A stretch of DNA of 64,000 bases from Gilvimarinus xylanilyticus (GCF_024195295.1 NZ_JAMFTH010000004.1:248001-312000); one strand, 5' to 3'. Positions 44,909 through 54,888 are shown, counted from the stretch's first letter. The notes: generated by a model from the sequence alone, not told the origin. Program-made: numbers and translations.

Positions 44909-45787
44909 TTAACCGTTATAATCCAGATATTCCTCTAGCGTTTGTTCTAGTTGGGACTTCCAGTCGGGTAGCTGTATACCTAGGGCTGACTCCAGTTTTG
45001 TTAGGTTTAAGCGCGAGTTTAGCGGACGCTTAGCCGGTGTGGGGTAATCTGCCGTGGCTATGGGGTGAACAGCCTCGGGCGTTATCGCTAGCTTTTTGCC
45101 GTGCATCAAACACCCGGTAAAAATGGCTTGGGCAAAACCTTGCCAACTGGTAGAACCGCTGGGTGCCAGATGATAAATACCCGACTCTATCCTCTTTTCA
45201 TACGCCAGTAACGAGACTTGCGCAATAAGTCGCGCCGGGGTGGGTGCGCCTGTTTGGTCTGACACGACGTTCAGCTGTGCCTTTTCTTTGCCTAGGCGAA
45301 TCATGGTTTTCATAAAGTTGTGGCCACGGGCGCTGTAAACCCAGCTGGTACGGAATATGTAGTGCTTGCAACCGCTGGCAACAATGGCACTGTCGCCACT
45401 CAGCTTAGTCGCGCCATAAACGCCTAAGGGACCAGTTTCAGCCGTTTCGCTATAAGCCGCACTGCCAACGCCTGGGTATACATAGTCAGACGAATAGTGG
45501 ATTAGCATTGCACCAGACTGGGCCGCATAGTTTGCTAATTGACTGGGAAGCTCCGCATTAATTCGGGCAGCTAAAGCTTGTTCGCTTTCGGCTTTATCAA
45601 CAGCGGTGTATGCTGCGGCATTTAGTATTAAGGCTGGCTTTAACTCGCACAAGTGGGCGTCTACAGCCTCGGCGCTTTCCAGGTTTAGCTCTGCTCGGGT
45701 TGGGGCGTTTATTTCCCCCAGGGGTGCGAATACACGCTTTAGCTCGAAACCAACTTGGCCCGTTTGGCCCAACAGTAATATTGTCAT
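44909..45787 (-). CDS. rmlD: dTDP-4-dehydrorhamnose reductase
   Basis: About 292 residues from ATG 45787 (a GTG four codons upstream is possible). TILLLGQTGQVGFELKRVF is the NADPH-binding start, ALILNAAAYTAVDKAE and YSSDYVYPG the RmlD signature, and GVYGATKLSGDSAI holds the Tyr and Lys of the catalytic site. It carries out the last step to dTDP-L-rhamnose. It lies 20 bp after rmlC. Confidence 0.96.
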   Translation of the reverse strand: MTILLLGQTGQVGFELKRVFAPLGEINAPTRAELNLESAEAVDAHLCELKPALILNAAAYTAVDKAESEQALAARINAELPSQLANYAAQSGAMLIHYSSDYVYPGVGSAAYSETAETGPLGVYGATKLSGDSAIVASGCKHYIFRTSWVYSARGHNFMKTMIRLGKEKAQLNVVSDQTGAPTPARLIAQVSLLAYEKRIESGIYHLAPSGSTSWQGFAQAIFTGCLMHGKKLAITPEAVHPIATADYPTPAKRPLNSRLNLTKLESALGIQLPDWKSQLEQTLEEYLDYNG

Positions 45788-45807
45788 AGCATTCAGCACA
45801 TTCGTGG

Positions 45808-46350
45808 CTAGGAAAATTTAGGGGCGTCGTTAAACAACAAGCCTTCGGCATCTTTCGCGGAAAGCGTAGGATTGGCCCCTGCGGGCCATTCTATACCCAC
45901 GGTAGGGTCATCCCACCGTAGCGAGTATTCATCACCAGGGTTGTAGTAATCGGTGCACTTATACTGAAACTCCGCCATTTCACTGGTTACATAAAATCCA
46001 TGAGCAAAGCCCGGCGGCACCCACAGCATTTGCTTATTAGCTTCGCTTAAATAAGCCCCCACCCACTGCCCGAACGTAGGAGAACTTTGGCGCATATCCA
46101 CAGCCACATCGAAAACCTCACCCCGAGTTACCCGGACTAACTTTCCCTGTGGCTTTTGGTACTGATAATGCATACCACGCAAAATACCCTGAGCGGAACT
46201 TGAATGATTATCCTGCACGAATTGATATGCACCACACTCTCGCTCAAATTCACTTTGACGAAAGCTTTCCATGAAAAAGCCGCGTTCGTCGCCGAACACT
46301 TTAGGGGTAAGCAGTTTTACGTCGGGTATTGCTAATGCTTTATAGTTCAC
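45808..46350 (-). CDS. rmlC: dTDP-4-dehydrorhamnose 3,5-epimerase
   Basis: 180 residues, normal. VFGDERGFFMESFRQSEF and VQDNHSSSAQGILRGMHYQ (catalytic His in DNHS) are the family signature, as is MLWVPPGFAHGFYVTSE. It forms dTDP-4-keto-L-rhamnose and starts 2 bp after the rmlB stop. Confidence 0.97.
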   Translation of the reverse strand: MNYKALAIPDVKLLTPKVFGDERGFFMESFRQSEFERECGAYQFVQDNHSSSAQGILRGMHYQYQKPQGKLVRVTRGEVFDVAVDMRQSSPTFGQWVGAYLSEANKQMLWVPPGFAHGFYVTSEMAEFQYKCTDYYNPGDEYSLRWDDPTVGIEWPAGANPTLSAKDAEGLLFNDAPKFS

Positions 46351-46352
46351 TT

Positions 46353-47429
46353 TTACATCTCTCCCACTTTAGCGGCAGCCACGCCTAAACGCTCCCCTCG
46401 GTAGCTGCCGTCTTGTACCTTTTTCCACCAAGCTTCGTTAGCCAGGTACCACTGGACGGTTTTACGCAATCCGGTTTCAAAAGTCTCTGCAGGTGTCCAG
46501 CCCAGGTCTTTTTCGATTTTGCTCGCGTCAATCGCGTAGCGGTGGTCATGGCCTGGGCGATCGGTCACAAAAGTGATTAGTTCGCGGTAACTGGTGGACT
46601 GGGGCACCAGTTCTTGCAAAAGGTCGCAAATAGTTTGTACAACCTCAAGGTTGGCTTTCTCGTTATGGCCACCGATATTGTAGGTTTCACCCACTTCACC
46701 TTTGGTAGCCACGGTTATGAGCGCACGGGCATGATCTTCCACATACAACCAATCGCGAATTTGCTGACCATTGCCGTACACAGGTAATCGTTTAGCCGCC
46801 AGGGCGTTTAAAATCATTAACGGTATCAGCTTTTCGGGAAAGTGATAGGGACCGTAATTGTTACTGCAATTGGTAATTAACGTGGGCAAGCCATAAGTAC
46901 GCTGCCAGGCGCGAACCAAGTGGTCCGAGCTGGCCTTGCTGGCACTGTAGGGGCTACTGGGAGCATATGGAGTGGCTTCGGTAAACAGATCATCCGTGCC
47001 CTCAAGATCACCATACACCTCGTCAGTGGATATGTGATGAAACCGAAAACTTTTCGCTTCAGGTTCTCTTAACCCCTGCCAATAAGACCGTGCGGCCTCC
47101 AACAACGTGTAAGTGCCGACAATATTGGTTTGAACAAACTCCATGGGGCCGTCGATTGAACGGTCCACGTGACTTTCGGCCGCCAGGTGCATCACCACAT
47201 CGGGTTTGAATTGGTTAAAAACCTGCTGCATAGCAGCTCCATCGGAAATATCGGCTTGTACAAAGTGGTAGCGGGGGTTGTGCTCCACCTCAGCCAGTGA
47301 TTCCAAATTGCCCGCATAAGTTAACTTATCGACATTAACCACGGTATGGTCGGCATTCTGAATCAGCTCGCGCACAACGGCACTGCCAATAAAACCGGCC
47401 CCGCCGGTGACTAAAAACACTTTACTCAC
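46353..47429 (-). CDS. rmlB: dTDP-glucose 4,6-dehydratase
   Basis: 358 residues. [16 protein letters not shown] is the NAD loop; [15 protein letters not shown] carries the catalytic Thr-Asp-Glu, and [15 protein letters not shown] the Tyr and Lys. [19 protein letters not shown]-type sequence is typical of RmlB. The first gene of the rmlBCD run; its ATG overlaps the end of the small coiled-coil gene upstream (47422). Confidence 0.97.
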   Translation of the reverse strand: MSKVFLVTGGAGFIGSAVVRELIQNADHTVVNVDKLTYAGNLESLAEVEHNPRYHFVQADISDGAAMQQVFNQFKPDVVMHLAAESHVDRSIDGPMEFVQTNIVGTYTLLEAARSYWQGLREPEAKSFRFHHISTDEVYGDLEGTDDLFTEATPYAPSSPYSASKASSDHLVRAWQRTYGLPTLITNCSNNYGPYHFPEKLIPLMILNALAAKRLPVYGNGQQIRDWLYVEDHARALITVATKGEVGETYNIGGHNEKANLEVVQTICDLLQELVPQSTSYRELITFVTDRPGHDHRYAIDASKIEKDLGWTPAETFETGLRKTVQWYLANEAWWKKVQDGSYRGERLGVAAAKVGEM

Positions 47430-47748
47430 TTAAGTTTCCTTCAGTTTTGTCTTCGTCTAATAGCTGCTCGATAAGCGCCATTTGCGCTTCGGCCCTTTCT
47501 AGGTGCTGCTCTACCGCTGCTTGGCGAGCTTGGGTATCAGCCAGCTCTTGCTTCAGGCGGTAGTTTTCAAGCTTTAGTTCGCTAATTTCTACCCCCTGCT
47601 TAATTAACTGCTGTTTTTTTTCTTCCAGCTGTTGCTGCAGTGTTGCGTTATTACTGTTAGCTTCTAGCTGCTTAGCACTGCCTACCGTTTTATCGGTAGC
47701 CCCAAAACTAAAACTTAACGGCTGATCGGGCGCTGTGTGATTTGTCAT
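47422..47748 (-). CDS. Small coiled-coil protein, function unknown
   Basis: About 108 residues from ATG 47748, which overlaps the TGA of the upstream gene as ATGA; the longer frame to 47772 is less likely. Residues ~35-100 are one heptad-rich coiled coil ([20 protein letters not shown] and [20 protein letters not shown]). There is no signal peptide. It lies between the large coiled-coil methyltransferase-like gene and rmlB, overlapping both, so all are translated as a unit. Probably a partner for the long coiled-coil proteins next to it. Confidence 0.75.
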   Translation of the reverse strand: MTNHTAPDQPLSFSFGATDKTVGSAKQLEANSNNATLQQQLEEKKQQLIKQGVEISELKLENYRLKQELADTQARQAAVEQHLERAEAQMALIEQLLDEDKTEGNLSE

Positions 47749-50291
47749 TCTGCATTTACCTCTAAAGCCCAACTTGTGCTGTTATCGGTATGGCGGCGAT
47801 ATTCCAAGGCGCGGTCGTTTAATATTGCCGACCACGCATCATTTAATTCGGTGTCCGCCTGATTGCAGGGCATTACCACATCCAGCGAGAAAGCCGCCAA
47901 AGATTGCAATAATTGCGACAATGCCGCTTGAGGGTTAGGCCCGCCATCAGCCGGTGGCGTGATCACCACCAATAGCTTTGCGGTCTCGGCGTTTAGTATT
48001 TGCGGAATGCGCTTTAGGCTATCTTGCAAGTCGTAGTAAAGCTCGCCTTGGTCATTGACCTCTATTAACGGTGCGAACTTAACCTCAACGGCGGCGCTAT
48101 GCCCCTGGGCGGTTAACGTTTTCTTTAGCTGGGTGCATACCTTTTTTTGGTGCTCAAAAGTGATTATACGTTTGGGCAAGTCAGAATCAGACGGCTCTAT
48201 ATACTCGGCACTGTCTTTCGCAGTACCCGATAACCGCTTTTGGGTAGCGGCACTTAAGCTATTGGCCAACAGCAGTGTGGCAGGGCCTGCGCCCAGCTGC
48301 AGCACCAAGTCATAGGGTTTGGATTTAAGCTGATTAGTTAAGGCCACAGCAAAGGCAGAGGATAAACGCTCGCCATTAAACTCCAGCGCGCGGCTGTCGC
48401 CCCCCAGCTGTTGCTGAAGCTGGATGCCGGCCTCTAACTCTTGCGCAGTGGTGGTTACGGTATCGGTCACATGGTGGCCCAAGGCATTGGCGGCTTGCTC
48501 TAGCTGTAAACGCTGCTGGCCGAATAGGTACTCCATTCGCTTTTGTAGCTCGGCAACGCTGCCCTGCTGCCCCTCTTGGCTATTTAAGCGTTCAGTAAGC
48601 TGCGCGGCTTGCTCTTGTGCTCGTGCCAAGTCTTGCTTGGTTTGAGCGTGCGCGTCTTGCTCTGCTTTCAAGTTTTGCGCGGCCTGCTCTTGCTGTTCAT
48701 TTAATTTTTGCTCGGCACTGTCAGCCCTGGCTTGTTGATTATTCGCACGTTTTTGTGCGCCCTCTAGCTTTTGTTGCAGCTCTGCCAGCGTTTGTTTTTT
48801 ATCGGCCAAGTCGTTTTGGGTTTGTTTGAGCGTAGTACTGGCTTTTTCCAGGTTCTGGCTTTTTACTTGCAACTGCTCTTTATGTTCAGCCAGTTGCTTT
48901 TCAGCCTGGTCGGCACGATTTTTTTGATTCTCAAACCGCTTTTGTAAGTCTTCTGCCGCCGCCTGCTTTTCGTTAACTGTTTGCTGCAGTTGTTCGGCTT
49001 GCTTTTTCTGCTGCTCCAGCTTTTCTGAAGCTGCCTGAGCGCTTTTCTTTTGCTCGGCCAACTGCTTTTCCAGTTGCTCGGTTTGCTGCGTCTTTTGCTG
49101 CAGCGGTTGTAGTTTTTCTTGTAGAACTTTGTTTTGGCTATTGGCTTGTTCTAGCTGCTGCTTTAGCTCGCCTATTTGTTTTTGGTGTTGCTGCAGCTGC
49201 TGCTGGCTTTTTTGTTGTTGCTGTATTAGTTGCTGATTTTGCTGTTCGGCTTGGACTGCTTGCTCCGTGGATTTTTGGAGCTGCTGCTGGGCAGCCTTTA
49301 AGTCGCTTTGGGCGTTTTGGCTGGCCTGCCCCAACTGCTGTTCGTAATCCGCTTGCAAACTAGCCAGGGCCTGCTTGTGTGCTTGCGCTGCGCTGGTTTG
49401 TTCGGCCAGCTGCTGTTGCGTGGCTTGCAAATCGTCTTGTTGCTGCTGCAGCTGTTCTTGTTTGCTGCTTAGCTGCTGTTGCAGACCAACCTCGGCCTGG
49501 GTGGCGTTTTGCAGGGCCACCTGGGTTTCGGTAAGGGTTTTATCCAGCTCTGCCAAGCGGGCGTTGGTGGCCTTGGCATTGGTTTTGTATTCCGTCAGTT
49601 GTTTTTGCACTTTTTTATGAGCGCTGCGCTCTTTTTTGTGCTTTTGTTTGGCCTCGTCTAGCTGCTCGGTTAAACGTGTTAGGGCTAGCATGCCGGTGTC
49701 TAGCTGGGCATATAGGTTTTGCGCGGTGCTGGTGGCAATGCCCTCGGTTAGCTGGTAACCCAGGGTTTTCAGCTTTTCGGCGGCATTTACCTTAGGGCAC
49801 TGATATAGGCCGGGCTTAGTGGCTTGAAAATAAATATTCGCAAAGGTTTCAAAGCGGTTGCTTTGCGCCAGGGCGGTTAAGATATCTGACTCAGCGCCCG
49901 GGGCCTGCACAACCAGCAGATTGTGGTAGCCCTGAATACTTAACTGATTGAACAGTTGCGCTGGGGTTTGGCGCTGCACACTGTGGGTATTGGCCAGTCG
50001 CAGGCCGGGGTATAGATTTTTTAGCCCATCCAAAGGATACAAACTGGCGGTGTGGGCCAGGTTATACACGTGAAGCTCGCTACCTGCACGGGCGCCGCCC
50101 ACGGCCTGCTCCAAAACGGTCACCCGATTATCGCCTTCGGCTTGCTGGCGTAGTTGCTCGGCCAGCTGGGGGTTAGGCTCGACCAGAATAATGCGCTCGG
50201 CCGCGCTGCTTAGGTAAGTGGGCAGTTCACTGCCCTGGCCGGCACCAATGTGAACAATAGTGCCGGTGTTTTGCGGTACATCGATTTGCAT
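47745..50291 (-). CDS. Long coiled-coil protein with methyltransferase-like domains at both ends
   Basis: 848 residues. Residues 1-200 resemble an FkbM-type methyltransferase (TIVHIGAGQGSELPTYLSSA, ERIILVEPNPQLAEQLRQQ, then AVGGARAGSELHVYNLA). Residues ~205-600 are an unbroken Gln/Lys/Glu-rich coiled coil, long enough in principle for some 60 nm. Residues ~655-848 form a second Rossmann-like domain with its own glycine motif (YDLVLQLGAGPATLLLANSL) and acidic strand end (RIITFEHQKKVCTQL). The plan recalls WbdD of E. coli O9a, where a methyltransferase on a coiled-coil rod ends polymer growth at a set length; this is an analogy. Located between a second coiled-coil protein and rmlB. Confidence 0.75.
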   Translation of the reverse strand: MQIDVPQNTGTIVHIGAGQGSELPTYLSSAAERIILVEPNPQLAEQLRQQAEGDNRVTVLEQAVGGARAGSELHVYNLAHTASLYPLDGLKNLYPGLRLANTHSVQRQTPAQLFNQLSIQGYHNLLVVQAPGAESDILTALAQSNRFETFANIYFQATKPGLYQCPKVNAAEKLKTLGYQLTEGIATSTAQNLYAQLDTGMLALTRLTEQLDEAKQKHKKERSAHKKVQKQLTEYKTNAKATNARLAELDKTLTETQVALQNATQAEVGLQQQLSSKQEQLQQQQDDLQATQQQLAEQTSAAQAHKQALASLQADYEQQLGQASQNAQSDLKAAQQQLQKSTEQAVQAEQQNQQLIQQQQKSQQQLQQHQKQIGELKQQLEQANSQNKVLQEKLQPLQQKTQQTEQLEKQLAEQKKSAQAASEKLEQQKKQAEQLQQTVNEKQAAAEDLQKRFENQKNRADQAEKQLAEHKEQLQVKSQNLEKASTTLKQTQNDLADKKQTLAELQQKLEGAQKRANNQQARADSAEQKLNEQQEQAAQNLKAEQDAHAQTKQDLARAQEQAAQLTERLNSQEGQQGSVAELQKRMEYLFGQQRLQLEQAANALGHHVTDTVTTTAQELEAGIQLQQQLGGDSRALEFNGERLSSAFAVALTNQLKSKPYDLVLQLGAGPATLLLANSLSAATQKRLSGTAKDSAEYIEPSDSDLPKRIITFEHQKKVCTQLKKTLTAQGHSAAVEVKFAPLIEVNDQGELYYDLQDSLKRIPQILNAETAKLLVVITPPADGGPNPQAALSQLLQSLAAFSLDVVMPCNQADTELNDAWSAILNDRALEYRRHTDNSTSWALEVNAE

Positions 50292-50303
50292 TGGGTTTGC
50301 CTC

Positions 50304-52124
50304 TTACTTCGCGTGGCAGGCACGGCCCTCGGCCTGACCGTACTTTAAGTAATGCACAAGGGGGTTAAAGTGGTTAGTGGCAACATCCGGGTAACGGCCC
50401 AGATACCATTGGCTGTCAAACTGGGGGCTGGGGTTGCGCCCCTCGAACCCGCCGTGCAGTACATAGTGGGCGGCGGGCTCTGCGCCGGTGAACACCACGT
50501 CGGGGTTTTGTTGCAAGTACCAGTCGCCGTCAAACAGTTCGGAGCTTTTAACTAGGTCTACGTCTTTTTTAAGCTGGCGGTGCTTGGGCGAGAACTGTTT
50601 TGCCACCATCCGCGCAGGTGCCAGCACCGAATGCATGGGCGAATGCTTGGGGGTAAGCTTTTTGCTTTGCGCCAACAGGGATTTTAAATCGCTGGTGGCG
50701 TGGTCTTTAGCTTTGCGGGCAGTGGTTAACTTAGCTTCTAGCTCATCAATTTTTTTCTGCAGTTTTTCGGCCTGCTTGGCTGCGTCTTGCTGAGCTTTTT
50801 GCAGCGCTTTGTCGTGTCTTTTAGTGGCATCCGCCAGGGCTTTGTTGTGCTGTTTTTGGGCGTCGTCCAGAGCTTTTTTATGCTGCTTAGCCGTGTCAGT
50901 TTGCTCTTTTTCTAAGGCTTTGTTTTTTAGGTAGTACTCTTCCAACTGTTCTTGTACTAAAAACAGCTGGTCTAAGATTAGTTTGTTTTCGTCTTTTGTA
51001 TCGCTCAGCTGGGTTTGCAGGGGCGCCAGAGCTTGTTCGGCTTTATCCAGGTTGGACTGGGCGGTTTTTAACTGTTCGCTGAGGGCTTTCTGCTCGGTAT
51101 CGCGCTCCGTCTGTAAAGTTTTGATTTGCTCTTTCACCGCCTTCAGGTCGGCCTGCAACTTGGCATTGACGCTTTGAGACTGCTTAAGCTGAGCTGACTG
51201 CGAGTCACCCGCCTTGGCTAGCTCTGCCTGTTGCGCTTTTAGCTCTTTCTGTGCGGCGTTTAAATCGGTTTGCAATTTGGTATTAGCGCTTTGCGATTGT
51301 TGCAGCTGCTGATCGTGGGCCTGTTTTGCCTCGGCCAATTGCTTGTCAGCCGTTTGGTTTTGCAGGTAGTAGGTTTCCAGCTGCTCTTGCACGGTAAACA
51401 ACTGGTCTAATAGCAGTTTATTTTCGTCTTGGGCGTCCGCGAGTTGTTTTTGTAATGGCTCAAGTGCCTGATCGGTCTGCTCTGTCGCCTGAAGCTCTTC
51501 ACAACGACTCTGCAATTGACTGTTTTCGGCGCGCAGTTGCTCTAGCGCATCTCCACCGCTGATTGTTTGCTCGTAAGCTTTTAAGTATAAATCCTCTACT
51601 TGTGGCGCGGCCCACTCCAACGGCAAGCTTATGGCTTGTAGCTCGGGCAGCAGCGCCAGAATATCCGGATGGGTAGCGCTGAGTAGGGCGGCGGTTACTC
51701 CGGCCAGTGGCGTGTAATCGTTGTTTGCTGGCTGAACCTGTTCAGGTGCCTGCAGCTGTAGACCGTGGCGCTCATTTAGCCAGTGGGCCAGACTTTCGGC
51801 TTGTTGCTGCGCAGCCGGGGCGCTAACGGTACTGCTGTTTAATGGGTTGGCGACATACTGCTCAATAACCTGCCGGGCCTTAGCGCACCAGTCGGCCGCC
51901 GCCTGTTGGGGGGTAGTGCCGGCATCTAACGCTTGAGCAATGGCCAGCTGAGGAGGCAGATACACCAACAGCACCGGCTGCGATTCGCCTTCAGGCTCGC
52001 CCTGCTCCAAGGGAGTTAGGTGGCCCTGTAATTCGCCCAGTAGCTGCTGCATAGCAGACAAGCCGCCCATAGGCGCCAGTCCAGCTAATGTATTAGGGGG
52101 AGTGTTGATTGATTCTTGCGTCAT
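50304..52124 (-). CDS. Coiled-coil protein with DENKLLLDQLF repeats and C-terminal tandem WYL motifs
   Basis: 606 residues. The first ~190 are mostly helical with an unrecognised fold. A coiled coil runs ~195-480; within it a motif occurs twice, near residues 228-256 (DENKLLLDQLFTVQEQLE, then YYLQN) and 371-399 (DENKLILDQLFLVQEQLE, then YYLKN), a pattern I know from polysaccharide-locus proteins. Residues ~527-602 are two copies of the recurring motif: FDGDWYLQQNPDVVFTGAEP and FDSQWYLGRYPDVATNHFNP, each followed by an HYxxxGxxEGR-type end. No enzyme domain. It overlaps the regulator gene (ATGA) and precedes the methyltransferase-like coiled-coil gene by 12 bp. Probably a scaffold. Confidence 0.8.
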   Translation of the reverse strand: MTQESINTPPNTLAGLAPMGGLSAMQQLLGELQGHLTPLEQGEPEGESQPVLLVYLPPQLAIAQALDAGTTPQQAAADWCAKARQVIEQYVANPLNSSTVSAPAAQQQAESLAHWLNERHGLQLQAPEQVQPANNDYTPLAGVTAALLSATHPDILALLPELQAISLPLEWAAPQVEDLYLKAYEQTISGGDALEQLRAENSQLQSRCEELQATEQTDQALEPLQKQLADAQDENKLLLDQLFTVQEQLETYYLQNQTADKQLAEAKQAHDQQLQQSQSANTKLQTDLNAAQKELKAQQAELAKAGDSQSAQLKQSQSVNAKLQADLKAVKEQIKTLQTERDTEQKALSEQLKTAQSNLDKAEQALAPLQTQLSDTKDENKLILDQLFLVQEQLEEYYLKNKALEKEQTDTAKQHKKALDDAQKQHNKALADATKRHDKALQKAQQDAAKQAEKLQKKIDELEAKLTTARKAKDHATSDLKSLLAQSKKLTPKHSPMHSVLAPARMVAKQFSPKHRQLKKDVDLVKSSELFDGDWYLQQNPDVVFTGAEPAAHYVLHGGFEGRNPSPQFDSQWYLGRYPDVATNHFNPLVHYLKYGQAEGRACHAK

Positions 52125-52471
52125 GAGTTTGCTCTTAGCGCCCCCCGAGCGGAGGTGTCGCGTTGCTTTAATTCAGCTTCAAGTTCAGATATATCGCGCT
52201 CTAGCGCGGCGCGTTCAGATTTTTTAGTGCTTAGCACGCTGACCGCGATACTACGCCGGGTGCGCTGACCACAGGGGGTAATTTGATAGGCATACTGGGG
52301 CTGCCCGGCAGAGCGCTGGGCCTGGATTAATTGCTCGTCACCCATTTGTTTCAGGCAGGCATTCACCCAGCCCAGGCTAACATCCAATTGGCCAGCCAGC
52401 TCGCGCTGCGTGATGCTGGCGTTATCTTCCAGCAGCTTTAAGATTTTGTAGCGGTATTCGTCGGTTAGCAT
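52121..52471 (-). CDS. MarR-family EPS-associated transcriptional regulator
   Basis: 116 residues. The winged helix is near the N-terminus: MLTDEYRYKILKLLEDNASI, TQRELAGQLDVSLGWVNACL, then a wing with YAYQITPCGQRTRRS. A basic, helical C-terminal tail follows (ERAALERDISELEAELKQRD). This short form with LTDEYRYKILKLLE matches the MarR-type regulators that stand at the head of exopolysaccharide operons. It is the first gene of the operon that continues through the coiled-coil proteins into rmlBCD, and may control it and the divergent ugd. Confidence 0.88.
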   Translation of the reverse strand: MLTDEYRYKILKLLEDNASITQRELAGQLDVSLGWVNACLKQMGDEQLIQAQRSAGQPQYAYQITPCGQRTRRSIAVSVLSTKKSERAALERDISELEAELKQRDTSARGALRANS

Positions 52472-53066
52472 CCTGGCAACCTGGGGCGAAAACCCCGTAA
52501 AAAAGGAAAGTACAAAAGGCCTATGGCCAGCTTCCGTTCAACCAATGAACGTGATGCTACAAAGTTTTACAAAGGAATGCAAATATGTGGAATGGTGCGC
52601 CTATGTGGCGGCGTAGCCACGCTCTTTGTCTGGGTTCCCGCATTCGCGGGAATGACGGGGGCACGGAATGACGTGGGGCCGGGAATGACGGTCTTTCGGG
52701 GAATGACGTCTTGCGGCAAGCCACGCTCTTTGTCTGGGTTCCATCTACGTGATGGCTCAGCCACTCTCTCTTGCAAGATTCCCGCATTCGCGGGAATGAC
52801 GTTCTTTCGTGGGAATGACGGGGGCACGGAATAACCATAGTAGCGAAAGAATGTCGTTCCCGCGGCGGCGGGAAACCAGCTAAAGAGTTATACCTTCGGC
52901 GAAGTCATTCCCGCGAATGCGGGAAACCAGAACAAGAGCTATGCCTTCGGCATACCTTTAGACATATTTCTGTCACATTTCACTCTTACCTTCGGTTTTT
53001 GGTTTGCGTAAAAATTATCAAACGGTAATATGGCGCAACAAATTGCACTAAACGAAAGGACTTATT
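52472..53066. repeat. Divergent intergenic region with REP-like repeats
   Basis: The region separates the minus-strand EPS operon from ugd, so it must hold both promoters. 52600-52830 and 52850-52960 contain REP palindromes (CCCGCATTCGCGGGAATGAC and variants) plus small palindromes such as CTATGCCTTCGGCATA. Only the last ~105 bp before ugd and the ~100 bp before the regulator are free of them. I saw no JUMPstart/ops-like element. Confidence 0.78.
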
Positions 53067-54392
53067 GTGAAGGTTACGATTTTTGGCACTGGCTATGTAG
53101 GTTTGGTACAAGGGGCCGTGCTGGCCGAAATGGGCAATGATGTCGTCTGCGTTGACTTAGATGAGAACAAAGTAGCGCAGCTTAATCAGGGGCATATCCC
53201 CATTTACGAGCCGGGGCTGGAAGAGTTAGTTACCAGCAACGCCAAAGAGGGCCGGTTAGCGTTTACCACCGACAGTGCTGAGGGAGTGAGCCACGGACAG
53301 GTGATTTTTACCGCCGTGGGTACACCGCCGGACGAGGATGGCTCGGCGGATTTAAAACATGTGCTGGCGGTGGCGACCACTATTGGCCAATATATGAGCG
53401 AGCGCAAGATTATTGTGAATAAATCCACGGTGCCCGTGGGTACGGCGGATAAGGTGCACGCCACCCTGGCCGACACTCTGGCCCAGCGCGGCGAAGATAT
53501 TCCGTTTGATGTCGTATCGAACCCCGAGTTTTTAAAAGAAGGCTCGGCGGTGCACGACTGCATGAGCCCCGACCGCATTATTATTGGCACCGACAGCGAA
53601 TACGCCGAAGAAGTTATGCGCGAGCTGTACGCCCCTTTTGAGCGCAAGCACGGTAAGGTAATGGTGATGGACGTACGCAGCGCCGAGCTAACCAAGTATG
53701 CTGCCAACTGTATGCTAGCCACCAAAATCAGCTTTATTAACGAAATTTCTAACCTAGCCGACCGTCTGGGCGCGGATATTGAAGCCGTTCGCCAGGGCAT
53801 AGGCAGCGACCCGCGTATTGGTTACCAGTTTATTTACCCGGGAGCGGGCTACGGTGGCTCATGCTTTCCCAAAGACGTTCAAGCGCTGATTCGCACCGCC
53901 GACGATATTGGCTTTGATAGCTTGCTGCTTAAGGCGGTAGAGCAGCGCAACGCCTCACAAAAGCAAACCGTGGTGGAAAAAATATTTAAGCATTTCGGTG
54001 ACGTTAGCGGCAAAACCTTTGCCCTGTGGGGTTTGGCCTTTAAACCCAACACCGACGACATTCGCGAAGCCCCGGCGCGGGTAGTTATGGAAGCGCTATG
54101 GGACGCTGGCGCTAAAATACAAGCCTACGACCCCGAGGCCATGGAGCAAATACAACACGCCTACGGCAACTCGCAAAGCCTGCGTCTGTGCGGCACCAAA
54201 GAAAGCGCCCTGCACGGCGCCGATGCGCTAATTATTATGACCGAGTGGCAGGCCTTTCGCGCACCGGATTTCGAGCTTATTCAAAAAGAGCTTACCGAAC
54301 CGGTGGTATTTGATGGGCGAAATTTGTATGAGCCCAAGCGAATGGCGGCTAAGGGTTTTGTTTATTATTGTATTGGGAGGCCTGCGCTGTAA
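53067..54392 (+). CDS. ugd: UDP-glucose 6-dehydrogenase
   Basis: 441 residues. [20 protein letters not shown] is the NAD loop, [15 protein letters not shown] the second conserved region, and [16 protein letters not shown] holds the catalytic cysteine at about residue 264. It oxidises UDP-glucose to UDP-glucuronate, giving the polymer a uronic acid and substrate for the epimerase at 35320. It is the only plus-strand gene of this half of the locus and is flanked by repeats on both sides. Its last three codons and stop (CCTGCGCTGTAA) are the beginning of the repeat unit that follows. Confidence 0.97.
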   Translation: MKVTIFGTGYVGLVQGAVLAEMGNDVVCVDLDENKVAQLNQGHIPIYEPGLEELVTSNAKEGRLAFTTDSAEGVSHGQVIFTAVGTPPDEDGSADLKHVLAVATTIGQYMSERKIIVNKSTVPVGTADKVHATLADTLAQRGEDIPFDVVSNPEFLKEGSAVHDCMSPDRIIIGTDSEYAEEVMRELYAPFERKHGKVMVMDVRSAELTKYAANCMLATKISFINEISNLADRLGADIEAVRQGIGSDPRIGYQFIYPGAGYGGSCFPKDVQALIRTADDIGFDSLLLKAVEQRNASQKQTVVEKIFKHFGDVSGKTFALWGLAFKPNTDDIREAPARVVMEALWDAGAKIQAYDPEAMEQIQHAYGNSQSLRLCGTKESALHGADALIIMTEWQAFRAPDFELIQKELTEPVVFDGRNLYEPKRMAAKGFVYYCIGRPAL

Positions 54393-54888
54393 GCGCGACT
54401 CTTTTTCTGGGTCCCCTGTCGTGGCAGGGGATGACATTCCTGCGCTGTAAGCGCGACTCTCTTTCTGGGTCCCCTGTCGTAGCAGGGGATGACGTTCCTG
54501 CGCTGTAAGCGCGACTCTCTTTCTGGGTCCCATCGGTGTAGTGGCAAGCCACGCTCTCTAGCTGGGTTTCCGCATTCGCGGGAATGACGTTACTTCGGGG
54601 CATGGCGTCTTGTGCCGATGGTGTAGCTCTTACTCTGGATTCCATCTATGTGGTGGCATAGCCACGCTCCCTATCTGGATTCCCGCCTTCGCGGGAATGA
54701 CGTTACTTCGGGGGAATGACGTTACTTCGGGGGAATGGCGTTACTTCGCGGGGATGGTGTTCTTGTGTTTTAAGGGTGGGTCTTTTGGTCAGCGGGCTTG
54801 GGCATTGGTCCTCAGTTGCTCTCCGTACTTTACCGTCATTCCCTCGGACGAGGGAATCCAGAAAAACTGTGCACTTCGAGTGCGGCCT
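54382..54888. repeat. REP-like repeat cluster overlapping the end of ugd
   Basis: Two complete copies and a third partial copy of a unit of about 54 bp begin with CCTGCGCTGTAAGCGCGACT and contain the palindrome GTCCCCTGTCGTGGCAGGGG. The first copy overlaps the ugd stop codon. Further units with CGCATTCGCGGGAATGACG and TCCCGCCTTCGCGGGAATGA follow to 54740, with several short GTTACTTCGGGG(A)ATGGC-type repeats. The rest to 54888 contains one more palindrome (CATTCCCTCGGACGAGGGAA) and no gene. Confidence 0.85.

Noticed and set aside
52523-52838. ORFs of 86-103 residues in the gap before ugd
   Set aside because: They are built from REP repeat sequence in several frames.
54228-54645. Overlapping minus-strand ORFs with repeated [12 protein letters not shown]-type units
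   Set aside because: They are translations of the REP units after ugd and carry no credible start or function.
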